Assembly: GCF_000375525.1 (NCBI RefSeq)
Contig: NZ_AQXC01000004.1
Span: forward strand, 124,001 to 188,000
Direction of reading: 5' to 3'
Source of the DNA: Corynebacterium propinquum DSM 44285
GTDB lineage: Bacteria > Actinomycetota > Actinomycetes > Mycobacteriales > Mycobacteriaceae
DNA: 64,000 nt
Below are positions 16,936 to 25,562 of the stretch, piece after piece. The translations under genes were made by a program, and so were the position numbers. Each line of letters begins with the position of its first letter. Positions within the stretch are counted from its first letter, which is position 1. The notes beneath the pieces are model-generated. The model ran no database searches, was not told the DNA's origin, and saw only the letters and a list, made by a program, of their open reading frames with translations.

Positions 16936-18024
16936 ATGACCGACTTCGAATTTGCAGTAACCCGCAACGAAAACCCGACCCCGCAAGCTGAGCGTGAAGA
17001 GATTCTCGCAAACCCAGCGTTTGGGAAAAAATTCACCGACCACATGGTGGTCGCAGACTGGAATGCTGAACAGGGTTGGCACAATCTCGAGGTCACGCCA
17101 TATGCACCATTGACCTTGGACCCGGCAACCACCGTGTTCCACTACGGGCAAGCCATTTTTGAAGGAATCAAGGCGTACCGGCACAAAGATGACACGGTTG
17201 TTACCTTCCGGCCTGACAAAAACGCCCAACGGATCGCCAATTCCGCCCAGCGTATGGCAATGCCCGAAATCCCAGAAGATTTGTTTGTCCAGGCATTGGA
17301 AGAACTCGTCGCCGTTGACAAAGACTGGGTGCCGGCTGGCGGGGGAGAGGGCTCGCTTTACCTGCGCCCGTTTTTGATCGCCACCGAGGTGGGATTGGGA
17401 GTAGCCCCTTCGCAGAGCTATCGCTTTTTAGTTATTGCATCGCCGGTGGGAGCGTATTTCCCAGGCGGCGTGAAGCCGGTGTCGGTGTGGATTTCTGAGG
17501 ATTATGTCCGCGCGGCACCCGGTGGTACTGGAGCCGCGAAATTTGCGGGCAACTATGCCGCATCGTTGGTGGCACAACAAGAAGCGAGTGCACACGACTG
17601 CGACCAGGTGGTTTTCTTAGATGCAGCCAACCGGCACAAAGTCGAAGAAATGGGCGGAATGAACGTCATGTTCATCATCGACGGCAAACTGGTGACCCCA
17701 GAGCTGTCTGGCACGATTCTGCCGGGAGTGACTCGAAACTCTATCCTGCAGCTCGCGCGTGAGATGGGCATTGAGGTTGTGGAAAAGACCATTACTTTGG
17801 AAGAGTGGCGGCAAGCCGCGAACAGTGGCGCCATGACTGAGGCTTTCGCCTGCGGTACCGCAGCGGTAATCACTCCGATTGGAACAGTGAAAACCAACCG
17901 CGATACTTTCACCATCGGTGGTGGGGAATCGGGTGAGATCACCATGCGCCTGCGCGAGAAACTGACCGGGATTCAGCGCGGTGAAGTTGCTGATGAGCAC
18001 GGCTGGCTCCACAAATTGGCTTAA
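16936..18024 (+). CDS. ilvE: Branched-chain amino acid aminotransferase, 362 aa
   Basis: Fold-type IV PLP aminotransferase for the last step of Leu, Ile and Val synthesis. The sequence YGQAIFEGIKAYRHKD, the PLP-lysine motif GTGAAKFAGNYAAS, the signature EEMGGMNVMFIIDGKLVTPELSGTILPGVTR and the terminal EAFACGTAAVITPIG are all present. MTDFEFAV is the expected start. Its stop shares bases with the stop of the convergent cobT. Confidence 0.96.
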   Translation: MTDFEFAVTRNENPTPQAEREEILANPAFGKKFTDHMVVADWNAEQGWHNLEVTPYAPLTLDPATTVFHYGQAIFEGIKAYRHKDDTVVTFRPDKNAQRIANSAQRMAMPEIPEDLFVQALEELVAVDKDWVPAGGGEGSLYLRPFLIATEVGLGVAPSQSYRFLVIASPVGAYFPGGVKPVSVWISEDYVRAAPGGTGAAKFAGNYAASLVAQQEASAHDCDQVVFLDAANRHKVEEMGGMNVMFIIDGKLVTPELSGTILPGVTRNSILQLAREMGIEVVEKTITLEEWRQAANSGAMTEAFACGTAAVITPIGTVKTNRDTFTIGGGESGEITMRLREKLTGIQRGEVADEHGWLHKLA

Positions 18025-18950
18025 GTGTCGTCGTTTTGTGCGTTGATCGCTTCGGTGATTGCGTACACTTCGTCGCTGACAAGCTCAATTGCGGCATTAA
18101 GAGCCGAAAGGGCAAGCACACCACCGGTTCCCTGCCCCGTGGTGAGATCAAATGCCAGCAGGGGAGTGAGCTCAAGTTTCTGCACTGCCTGAATGTGCGC
18201 AGGTTCGGGCGAGAGCTGGCTCGAATACAACCACGCTCTGGTGCCGGGAGCAATCTTTTCTGCCACCAAGCCGCACACCGTCGCCAAGCAGCCGTCGACA
18301 AGCACTGGTGTTCTGCGAGCAGCTGCCTGCAATACGAAGCCGACCAAGGCCTGGGCTGCTGGCGAACCAGACTTAGTGAGTAGCTCCAGTGGTGCCGCGT
18401 GCGCAGTGCGGCACCGAAACATAAGGTCGCGGATAGCTGTGACATCGCATTGCCATTGTTGCGTAGTCAGCGATGTCTCCAGGCTGGCGAGAGCAACTGG
18501 CTCAGTCTTCGTTAGCGCGCCGAATAGCGCCGCTGCTTCGGTAGAAAACCCTTCGCCCAGCTCACCCGGGATTAATAAATCTGCTCCGGCATCGATTTCG
18601 GAATCGGCAATGGCACTGCCGAACTGCAATGCGGACTCACCGGCGGGGATTTCTTCGACGCGGACCCCTGCCCCGTGCGTACGCGCCAGTGTGGCGACCG
18701 GCGCAGAACCGGCAGCGATGTCCTTGGCTGAGTTTGCGCTAGCGTCATCGTGCGCGTAGAAAATCACGACCCGCGGCTGGCGCAACGGCTCTGCAGGTAC
18801 TTTGCCCTGGCAGGCGGCCATGAATGCCGCAGCGTCGGTAAGCCGACCGAAACTCCGCCCCCGCTCAGTCGACGACATTGCGGCGATGACTGCGGTTGCG
18901 GCTTGCGCATCCACCTCAGCGGGACGTGCAAACTCTGCGTCAGAAACCAT
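18021..18950 (-). CDS. cobT: CobT-like phosphoribosyltransferase, probably degenerate, 309 aa
   Basis: Similar to nicotinate-nucleotide:dimethylbenzimidazole phosphoribosyltransferase, which activates the lower ligand of cobalamin. Overall order is kept: VVIFYAHDD (early strand), the segment at residues 129-137, VLVDGCLATVCGLVA, and the C-terminal GxGTGGVLALSALNAA. Two key places are altered. The conserved GEMGIGNT-type loop reads GELGEGFST, and the catalytic Glu of the (L)GEGTGA motif is Gln273 (CAG codon, 18132-18134). No cobS or cobU is nearby. The protein is also shorter than the usual ~350 aa. It may be inactive or act on another substrate. GAGGT precedes the ATG. Confidence 0.72.
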   Translation of the reverse strand: MVSDAEFARPAEVDAQAATAVIAAMSSTERGRSFGRLTDAAAFMAACQGKVPAEPLRQPRVVIFYAHDDASANSAKDIAAGSAPVATLARTHGAGVRVEEIPAGESALQFGSAIADSEIDAGADLLIPGELGEGFSTEAAALFGALTKTEPVALASLETSLTTQQWQCDVTAIRDLMFRCRTAHAAPLELLTKSGSPAAQALVGFVLQAAARRTPVLVDGCLATVCGLVAEKIAPGTRAWLYSSQLSPEPAHIQAVQKLELTPLLAFDLTTGQGTGGVLALSALNAAIELVSDEVYAITEAINAQNDDT

Positions 18951-19002
18951 GGTGCAGCTACCTCGTTGCCGTTAATTTAAACAGTTACTTTAAGCCGAAG
19001 CT

Positions 19003-19773
19003 TTAAACTTTTGCGCCGCGTTCAACCTGTGGCTTTGGTGAACGCCACTTGCGTGGTTGAGTAGCACGCGAATACGCATAAAAGCCCAAACGAAGGCCGG
19101 TTTCAGTGGTGTCGGGGAATTTCTTGCGCACCGCATTATTGCAGCGCTTGCCCAAGATGACGCCCTCGATAGCAAGAATAACGATGACGACCATGCCGAT
19201 CAACGAGATGATATTTGCAACGTAAGGGTTGATTCCGCCCAACAGCGTCGCACCCAAAATGATGAGTGCGATAAGCATGACCCAGTTGGTTAAAAATGCG
19301 CGCGAGTCCACCCAGTCGCGTGCGTAGCGGCGAACCGGACCGATATCGCGGGCTAAAAGATAACGCTCATCGCCAGCATCCATACGTTCTTGCTGTTCTT
19401 TGCGTCGACGCATGCTTTCTCGGCGTTCTTCGCGCTTGTAGTCCTTCCATTCCTGTTTGGACATGGACTTCTTTAACTCTTTGCGACGCTGCCGAGCCTG
19501 TGCCGGTGACGCACCGTTGGGGTCGCGCCGTACCCCGCGCCGAATCTCCTGCTCCTTACGGGAAGGAGTGGGTTTGTTCTTTTTCGGGGTATAACCCTTG
19601 GGCAAATCCGGCTGTTCAGATTGGTGTGCCCCAGACTCGGCTGATTCAGGCTGGGCTGAGTTGGACCGAGCTGAGACAGACCGATCTCGCGAACCGGCAC
19701 CGTCTGTGCTGGAAGCGGAGTCGGCGGATTCGCTGGCTTCATTCTGCTGAGGTTTTTGCCACGGTAGTTTCAC
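19003..19773 (-). CDS. DUF3043 family membrane protein, 256 aa
   Basis: Actinobacterial protein of unknown function. A low-complexity Ser/Ala/Glu N-terminus (residues 5-55) leads to a very basic coiled segment (QARQRRKELKKSMSKQEWKDYKREERRESMRRRKEQQ). The conserved DAGDERYLLARDIGPVRRYARDWVDSR motif follows, then two transmembrane helices and a short basic tail. The start is taken at GTG 19773 (VKLPWQKP). TACCCT (19787-19782, minus) ends 8 nt upstream, consistent with leaderless expression. Divergent from the erpA-like gene. Confidence 0.85.
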   Translation of the reverse strand: MKLPWQKPQQNEASESADSASSTDGAGSRDRSVSARSNSAQPESAESGAHQSEQPDLPKGYTPKKNKPTPSRKEQEIRRGVRRDPNGASPAQARQRRKELKKSMSKQEWKDYKREERRESMRRRKEQQERMDAGDERYLLARDIGPVRRYARDWVDSRAFLTNWVMLIALIILGATLLGGINPYVANIISLIGMVVIVILAIEGVILGKRCNNAVRKKFPDTTETGLRLGFYAYSRATQPRKWRSPKPQVERGAKV

Positions 19774-19904
19774 AGTTTTACAGGGTACAACTTTGCCAGC
19801 CAGTAACAACAATGAGCACAGGGTAATTCATGGCGGGTTTCGGCATCGGAAAAAGGGGAGTAGACTAACGGCAAAACAAGCGTTCACCATGAAGGAGAAC
19901 TATT

Positions 19905-20249
19905 ATGACCGCCCCTACTTCGTCGACTGGCGTCATCCTGACTGACGCCGCGGCTGAAAAAGCTAAGTCTTTGCTGGAGCAGGAAGGCCGCACGGACCTG
20001 TCCCTGCGCATCGCAGTGCAGCCAGGCGGCTGTGCAGGCCTGCGCTACCAACTGTATTTCGATGACCGCGAACTTGACGGCGATAAGATCGATGAAGTCG
20101 GCGGCATTAACTTGGTCGTCGACAAGATGTCGGTGCCATACTTGATGGGCGCGAAGATCGACTTTGCCGACACCATCGAACAGCAGGGTTTTACCATCGA
20201 TAACCCGAATGCCGGTGGCTCCTGCGCTTGTGGCGACTCGTTCAACTAA
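19905..20249 (+). CDS. erpA: A-type iron-sulfur cluster insertion protein, 114 aa
   Basis: HesB/IscA/ErpA family carrier that delivers Fe-S clusters to apo-proteins. The three conserved cysteines are visible in PGGCAGL and near the end in CACG. Length is standard. AAGGAG lies 7 nt before the ATG, and a TAGACT -10 candidate is at 19861. Likely clients in this window include LipA and the Rieske protein QcrA, but this is inference. The stop codon is in a 2x16 bp duplication. The symbol is given by family; erpA and iscA-like members cannot be told apart by eye. Confidence 0.85.
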   Translation: MTAPTSSTGVILTDAAAEKAKSLLEQEGRTDLSLRIAVQPGGCAGLRYQLYFDDRELDGDKIDEVGGINLVVDKMSVPYLMGAKIDFADTIEQQGFTIDNPNAGGSCACGDSFN

Positions 20250-20274
20250 CCCCAAGCACAACTAGCGCCAAACA
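20243..20274 (+). repeat. 2 x 16 bp tandem repeat across a stop codon
   Basis: CAACTAACCCCAAGCA is followed directly by CAACTAGCGCCAAACA (13/16 identical). The erpA stop TAA is in unit 1 and a TAG takes the equivalent place in unit 2. Confidence 0.8.
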
Positions 20275-20381
20275 CAGTTGAGCACCGAGCTTTGCGGCCA
20301 TCTCGCCGCTGTGACCAGTTAGCTATTGCGCGAGCGATGAGCCACACGCTAGATGCTCGTGACTGGGCTGAGAAATACTAG

Positions 20382-20424
20382 AAGACCCTGAATCCCGGTG
20401 TAAACCGTGGATTCAGGGTCTTTT
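20382..20424. terminator. Perfect 14-bp hairpin terminator between convergent genes
   Basis: AAGACCCTGAATCC (20382-20395) pairs exactly with GGATTCAGGGTCTT (20409-20422), with a 13-nt loop and TTTTG on the + side. It ends the erpA transcript. The minus-strand tail is weaker, but it may also serve ltsA. Confidence 0.85.
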
Positions 20425-20466
20425 GCGTGGGTTAGTGCTCGCAAATGATGCTCTAACCGTCTTGGG

Positions 20467-22389
20467 CTATAGCCGCACTGGGTAGTCTCGCTGTTCGATT
20501 TCCGGGTCAATGCGCTTTTCGACGAAAATGCCGTGCCAAATCATGAACGCCAGTACTGTCCACAAACGTCGGGAGTGGTCAGATTGGCCAGCGCGGTGTT
20601 CCTGCAGCATGTCCAGGACGGCGTTTTTGTCGAAGATGTCGTCAGTCTGCGAAGCCTTGATTTGGTCTTGCGCCCAACCGTGCAGTTCGTCTCCAGCCAA
20701 CCAATGCCGCATCGGAACCGGGAAGCCGAGCTTCTTGCGGTGCAAAACGTGCGGGGGAACGATCTGTTCCATGGCTTTGCGCAACGCATATTTCGTTGTG
20801 CCGTGACTGATTTTGAGCTGGTGTGGGATGGTTTCGGCCACGCGGAAAACTTCCTTATCCAAAAAAGGCACGCGTAGCTCAAGCGAATTCGCCATATTGA
20901 TCTTGTCGGCCTTTACCAGGATGTCGCCGCGCATCCAGGTAAATAAATCCAAGTGCTGCATTCGCGCGACTGGATCCATATCTTCTGATTTCGCGTAGAT
21001 ATCCTTCGTGACATCGCGGTGATCCCAATCTTTCCGTGCCCAAGGGATGACTCGCTGCATCTGTTCGAAATTGAAAGAACGCGCGTTGCCGTAATAGCGC
21101 TCTTCCATAGTCATCGAACCTCGTTCGAGCAGAGACTTCCCCTTCATGCCGTCGGGCAATACGCGGGATAGGACGCCCAGTCCACGACGCAGTGGTCCTG
21201 GTACTTTCTCAAATGGTGCGAGGGAAAGTGGTTCCTTGTAGATGGTGTAACCACCAAAGAGCTCGTCAGCTCCCTCACCTGAAAGCACAACCTTGACGTG
21301 TTTGCGAGCTTCGGCAGCGACAAAGTGCAACGGGACTAAGGATGGGTCAGCAACGGGGTCATCCAAGTACCACATGATCTTCGGAATAGCGTCGGCGTAT
21401 TCCTCTGGGCTGACCACTTTGACAATGTGCTCTGCACCGATGGCCTCCGCAGATTCCGCAGCGACGTCGACTTCTGAATAACCTTCGCGTTCAAAACCAG
21501 TGGTGAACGTCAGCAGGTTAGGGTTGTGGCGTTTTGCTAACGCAGCGATCGCCGTGGAATCGATGCCGCCGGAAAGGAAAGAACCAACCGTAACGTCGGC
21601 CCGCATATGCTTTTCGACGGAATCCTCCAGCGCGTGCGCGATGCGATCAAATAATTGCTGTTCCTGTCCTGCAGGAACAGGCTTGGTGCGGAACCGCGGA
21701 CGGAAATAACGCTCAGCTTTTACCTCGCCAGCCGGCGATATAGTAGCGGTGCAACCAGACTCCAGACGCCTGATATTAGCGTGTAGGGATTCAGGTTCCG
21801 GCACGTATTGGAGGTCGACGTAGTGCTCAATTGCCCGCCGGTCAAGATCCAGGCCTAGACCGATAGCGTCGGCCAGCTCCAGGATTGATTTCTTTTCCGA
21901 TGCAAAGACCGTGCCCGCGGGCGTCGTAGCGTAGAACAATGGCTTGATACCAAATTGGTCCCGCGCGACGAACATCTGCTGGCTTTGTGTATCCCAGATA
22001 GCGATGGCGAACATGCCACGAAGGTGCTCTACAACGGCTGGGCCCCAATGATGGAAACCGACCACAATCGGTTCTCCATCACCGGAGGTATTGAAGCTAT
22101 AACCTGCTTCCTGCAGCTCTGCCCGCAATTCTACGTAGTTGTAGATTTCCCCGTTGAAAGTCATCGCGTATCGTTCGGGCTCGTCTTCTGGGCCCCAACG
22201 GAGTGGTTGATGGGAATGTTCTAAGTCGATAATAGAAAGACGATTGAATCCGAATACCGCATGATCATCATTCCACGTTCCTGCGGCATCGGGACCGCGG
22301 TGACGCATGCAGGGAAGTGCATCCTCCATTGCAGAGACATAAGAAGTAGCGTCGCCACGCGCCGTCAACATAGCGAGAAGTCCACACAT
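20467..22389 (-). CDS. ltsA: Glutamine-dependent amidotransferase, asparagine synthetase family (LtsA), 640 aa
   Basis: Class II glutamine amidotransferase joined to an AsnB-type ATP-pyrophosphatase domain. The initiator Met is followed by Cys2 (MCGLLAML), the glutaminase nucleophile. RLSIIDLEHSHQP, the GEIYNY segment and the synthetase P-loop SGGIDSTAIA are all present. In C. glutamicum the orthologue LtsA has the same length and position and is needed for lysozyme resistance, acting in amidation of meso-diaminopimelate in peptidoglycan. The start at 22389 is set by Cys2 and by AGGAG 10 nt upstream. Divergent from ctaC. Confidence 0.94.
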   Translation of the reverse strand: MCGLLAMLTARGDATSYVSAMEDALPCMRHRGPDAAGTWNDDHAVFGFNRLSIIDLEHSHQPLRWGPEDEPERYAMTFNGEIYNYVELRAELQEAGYSFNTSGDGEPIVVGFHHWGPAVVEHLRGMFAIAIWDTQSQQMFVARDQFGIKPLFYATTPAGTVFASEKKSILELADAIGLGLDLDRRAIEHYVDLQYVPEPESLHANIRRLESGCTATISPAGEVKAERYFRPRFRTKPVPAGQEQQLFDRIAHALEDSVEKHMRADVTVGSFLSGGIDSTAIAALAKRHNPNLLTFTTGFEREGYSEVDVAAESAEAIGAEHIVKVVSPEEYADAIPKIMWYLDDPVADPSLVPLHFVAAEARKHVKVVLSGEGADELFGGYTIYKEPLSLAPFEKVPGPLRRGLGVLSRVLPDGMKGKSLLERGSMTMEERYYGNARSFNFEQMQRVIPWARKDWDHRDVTKDIYAKSEDMDPVARMQHLDLFTWMRGDILVKADKINMANSLELRVPFLDKEVFRVAETIPHQLKISHGTTKYALRKAMEQIVPPHVLHRKKLGFPVPMRHWLAGDELHGWAQDQIKASQTDDIFDKNAVLDMLQEHRAGQSDHSRRLWTVLAFMIWHGIFVEKRIDPEIEQRDYPVRL

Positions 22390-22810
22390 TGTTAATTTCT
22401 CCTCTGGGTGGTGTAGTGCCCCGACTACTTTACGGCCCACAGTGATTAAGCGGTTAATCATCCGGCGAAAGTTGCTACGAAGGCGTGTGCAATCAACATG
22501 GGCTTATCCGTTTACCTCAAAGTGAGTGAAACTTTGGGATGATACCAAGCCCTTTTAATGTGAGCTGGATTATAAAAAATATAGAAACGGGTAAAGTCCG
22601 CTGTCTAGGACTGCCTAAAAGGTGCCCGTTGTGCAGCACATACCCCGTAAGTAAGTGAAATGAAGCGATCCCTGCAGAAGGCTAGCGTGTTTACTCGAGT
22701 AAGGCTGCTGCGAAACTGATAAGAATGCGGCGCATTTGAGTTATGCTGCTTAAATAGGAATGCTTATAACAGTAGGCAGACAATTGTGTGCAAAGAAAGG
22801 CAGAACACAC
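22390..22810. other. Divergent ltsA-ctaC intergenic region (421 bp)
   Basis: No gene was found. On the ltsA side a -10 candidate TAAAGT (22432-22427, minus) and the inverted repeat TGATTAAGCGGTTAATCA (22443-22460) are visible. The middle is AT-rich (22562-22600) and holds several TANNNT hexamers that could serve ctaC, but none has a convincing -35. Confidence 0.6.
22427..22460 (-). promoter_or_regulatory. ltsA promoter with palindromic operator candidate
   Basis: TAAAGT at 22432-22427 (minus) is a likely -10. Just upstream, TGATTAA and TTAATCA form a 7-bp-arm palindrome separated by GCGG (22443-22460), placed where a regulator would block the spacer or -35. Confidence 0.45.
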
Positions 22811-23902
22811 GTGGGACAGCGTAATGAACGCAGCTTGCGCCGGAAATTGGGTCTTGGCGGCGTCTTAGGTCTCGCAACGGTCGGTTTGGCCGCTTGTGAC
22901 GTCGAGCCGCCAGCCGCGGCCTCAAATTTCCTGCACATGGGTTGGCCAGAGGGAGTTACCCCAGAGGCGAACTCCATGTTCAACTTTTGGATCTGGATCT
23001 GGGTACTGGCCTGGTTTATCGGAATTATCATGTGGGCGTTGTTCTTGACGGCTATTTTCCGTTGGAGTGCCAAGCGTGCCAAAAAGAAAGGTCGGGGGGA
23101 GTTCCCACGACAGCTGCAGTACAACGTTCCGGTCGAACTAGTTTTGACGATTATCCCGGTCATCATCGTGATGGCTTTGTTCTTCTTTACCGTTCAGGTG
23201 CAGCAGAAAGTCGTCGCCAACGACAAAGAGCCTGAGGTTGCGGTAGACGTTACAGCTTTCCAATGGAACTGGAAGTTCGGCTACGCCGAAGTTGGCGGAA
23301 ATTTCACGCCAAATGGCCAGGACTACGACGGTGAAGACGAAGAACGCACCGCGATTGCTGAAAAATCGCAGCACGACCCTGAAGATATGAAGAATGCCAA
23401 CCCAGTGCATGGTCGTTCTAGCGGAGACAATTCGTACCTGAATTACAACGAGATTGAGACTTTGGGTACTACGGATGAGATTCCAGTATTGGTTCTGCCT
23501 ACCAACACCGCAATCGAATTCCGTCTGGCTTCCGGCGACGTGTCCCACTCATTCTGGGTGCCGGAGTTCCTCTTCAAACGCGATGTGTACTCACACCCAG
23601 AAAACAACCAGCAGGAACGCGCATTCCAAATTGAAGAAATTCAAGAAGAAGGTGCCTTTGTTGGACGCTGTGCCGAAATGTGCGGTACATACCACGCGAT
23701 GATGAACTTCGAGATTCGTGCAGTATCTCCAGAGAAGTTTGCCGACTACATGGAATTCCGCCTTGCAAACCCAGACGCTCCTAACTCAGAGGCTCTGGCG
23801 TCGATCGGTGAAGCTCCTTACGCTACCTCCACCAAGCCATTCAACTCCGCTCGTGAAACCGCCGATGGCGATAACGCTGCGGATCCAAATACCGCTCTGT
23901 AA
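22811..23902 (+). CDS. ctaC: Cytochrome c oxidase subunit II, lipoprotein, 363 aa
   Basis: CuA-bearing subunit of cytochrome aa3 oxidase. The N-terminal signal ends in the lipobox VGLAAC, so the mature protein is lipid anchored. Two transmembrane helices follow (NFWIWIWVLAWFIGIIMW and LVLTIIPVIIVMALFFF). The periplasmic CuA domain has DVTAFQWNWKFGY, HSFWVPEFLFK and the CuA ligand loop CAEMCGTYHAMM. A charged insertion (residues about 160-205) between the QWNWKFGY and ETLGT segments is typical of corynebacteria. GTG 22811 is preceded by AAAGG. It heads the ctaC-ctaF unit. Confidence 0.96.
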   Translation: MGQRNERSLRRKLGLGGVLGLATVGLAACDVEPPAAASNFLHMGWPEGVTPEANSMFNFWIWIWVLAWFIGIIMWALFLTAIFRWSAKRAKKKGRGEFPRQLQYNVPVELVLTIIPVIIVMALFFFTVQVQQKVVANDKEPEVAVDVTAFQWNWKFGYAEVGGNFTPNGQDYDGEDEERTAIAEKSQHDPEDMKNANPVHGRSSGDNSYLNYNEIETLGTTDEIPVLVLPTNTAIEFRLASGDVSHSFWVPEFLFKRDVYSHPENNQQERAFQIEEIQEEGAFVGRCAEMCGTYHAMMNFEIRAVSPEKFADYMEFRLANPDAPNSEALASIGEAPYATSTKPFNSARETADGDNAADPNTAL

Positions 23903-23922
23903 AACCAAAGGAGAATACAGAC

Positions 23923-24354
23923 ATGCGCGCTAGTGCGAAACTGTTCTACGCAATCGCCGTCTTCCTCGGAATCTCCGGAGTGGTCTACGTCTTCGGCACC
24001 GTGTGGATCGAAGACGACGGCTGGATGCACCGATACGATTGGGCAGGTGGCGTTCCGCTGCTGTTGGCTGCGTTGATGGCCATCATGCTCGGCGTCTATC
24101 TGCATGTGACTGAATCCCGAGCTGACGTCTTGCCGGAAGACTGGGAAGAAGCAGAGATCTCTGATTCTGCCGGCGTTCTTGGCTTCTTCTCGCCAGGCTC
24201 GATGTGGCCATTCTGGATGTCGATTGCTATCTTCGTCTTCGGTCTCGGCGTGATTTTCATGTACTATTGGCTGATTCTGGTCGGTGGCGTCATGCTTATC
24301 TGGGCCTGCACTATGTTGAGCCTGCAATACGGACTTCCAAAGGAAAAGCACTAG
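23923..24354 (+). CDS. ctaF: Cytochrome c oxidase subunit IV, 143 aa
   Basis: Actinobacterial small subunit of the aa3 oxidase in the bc1-aa3 supercomplex. Four hydrophobic helices are visible: LFYAIAVFLGISGVVYVFG, GGVPLLLAALMAIMLGVYL, MSIAIFVFGLGVIFMYYWLILVGG and a short last one. Length equals the C. glutamicum protein. AAAGGAGAA gives strong initiation 20 bp after the ctaC stop. Confidence 0.94.
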   Translation: MRASAKLFYAIAVFLGISGVVYVFGTVWIEDDGWMHRYDWAGGVPLLLAALMAIMLGVYLHVTESRADVLPEDWEEAEISDSAGVLGFFSPGSMWPFWMSIAIFVFGLGVIFMYYWLILVGGVMLIWACTMLSLQYGLPKEKH

Positions 24355-24877
24355 TTCGACAGTGCTTTCACGGCCTCCGTTTAAGCGCCTCAGCTGTTCC
24401 GTTAAAGGAACGGGTGGGGCGCTTTTGCTGTCTGGGGTATCGCGCTTTAATGAACCGGCAGGCTACTATCTTGGCACTCGCTTATCGTCCAGTGACGAAA
24501 TCAAATCAAGAGTTCCAACGGGTTTTGATCATGAATAAGTTCGCGCAATTTTAGGGGCATACAAAAGTATGATCAGGCATTTTAGCTCGGTTTTCATGCT
24601 GTGAGTTGCGGCACGTTTGGGGGTTGGGACGGTGGCCTATTACCCCCGATTTGAGTTATGTGTGGATATAGCTTTCGGTGGAGAAGTGCATACGATGGGG
24701 GATAATTGCCCAGTGACCTGCCAATAAAGGTAGTCGGAAAAAGCGAGAAAAAGTTCCCAAATTTTCATGGGTATTTTAGCTACCCCCGTCGGTAAGTCAC
24801 CCAGGCTGTCGCCTTAACGTGACCTGGGAAAATGGGTGAGAGTTGAGATGAAATTCAGGAAAGGACGGTGCATACTA
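24355..24877 (+). other. ctaF-ctaE intergenic region (523 bp)
   Basis: After the terminator at 24383-24426 I see no convincing gene. The rest is promoter space for the ctaE-qcrCAB operon. CCAGG and CCTGG (24801-24830) form a small inverted repeat shortly before the ctaE ribosome binding site. No promoter could be fixed by eye. Confidence 0.5.
24383..24426 (+). terminator. Intrinsic terminator after ctaF
   Basis: AAGCGCC...GTTCC, loop GTTAAA, GGAAC...GGCGCTT followed by TTTT (24423-24426). It separates ctaCF from ctaE-qcr. Confidence 0.8.
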
Positions 24878-25498
24878 ATGAGCGTGACGAGCGCAGTAAC
24901 TAACCCAGGAATGACAGCACCACAACGTGTCGTGTCGCTGAACCGGCCAAACATGGTCAGCGTCGGCACGATTGTGTTCCTGTCGCAGGAATTGATGTTC
25001 TTCGCCGGATTGTTTGCGATGTGGTTTACATCGCGAGCTAACGGACAGGCGGGAGACTGGAGTGAGCAGACCCATCACCTCAACGTGATTTATGGCGCGA
25101 TCATTACAGCCATCCTTATTACCTCGTCTGTTACTTCGCAATTCGGTGTATTCGCGGCTGAGAAAGGCGACGTATTTAAGCTTCGTCTGTGGTACACCGT
25201 GACTATTGCCTTGGGCGTTGTGTTCCTGGGCATGGTTGCATTCGAGTATTACGAGATGATCTCGCATGGCGTGACCATTCAGGCCAGTGTATTTGGATCG
25301 GTGTTCTTCATCATCACTGGTTTCCACATGCTCCACGTGACTGCAGGTCTTATTGCTTTCGCCATTGTTTTGGCTAGGGTTTGGAAGTCAAAGTTCACCC
25401 CTGCTCAGGCAACCGCTGCGATGGCAGTCTCGTATTACTGGCACTTCGTTGACGTCATCTGGATCGGCGTCTTTATCGTTATTTACCTCGTTCAGTAG
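24878..25498 (+). CDS. ctaE: Cytochrome c oxidase subunit III, 206 aa
   Basis: Integral membrane subunit of aa3 oxidase with five hydrophobic segments. VSVGTIVFLSQELMFFAGLFAMWF, TGFHMLHVTAGLIAF and the ending SYYWHFVDVIWIGVFIVIYLVQ are diagnostic. ATG 24878 is chosen after GGAAAGGAC; a GTG six bases downstream (giving TSAVTNPGM) is the alternative. It leads the ctaE-qcrC-qcrA-qcrB operon. Confidence 0.95.
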   Translation: MSVTSAVTNPGMTAPQRVVSLNRPNMVSVGTIVFLSQELMFFAGLFAMWFTSRANGQAGDWSEQTHHLNVIYGAIITAILITSSVTSQFGVFAAEKGDVFKLRLWYTVTIALGVVFLGMVAFEYYEMISHGVTIQASVFGSVFFIITGFHMLHVTAGLIAFAIVLARVWKSKFTPAQATAAMAVSYYWHFVDVIWIGVFIVIYLVQ

Positions 25499-25562
25499 GC
25501 CGTAGCTAGCCGTATTACGGTCTACAGCCCTTCACTTTCCGTTCTCGACATTTTAAAGGGAA

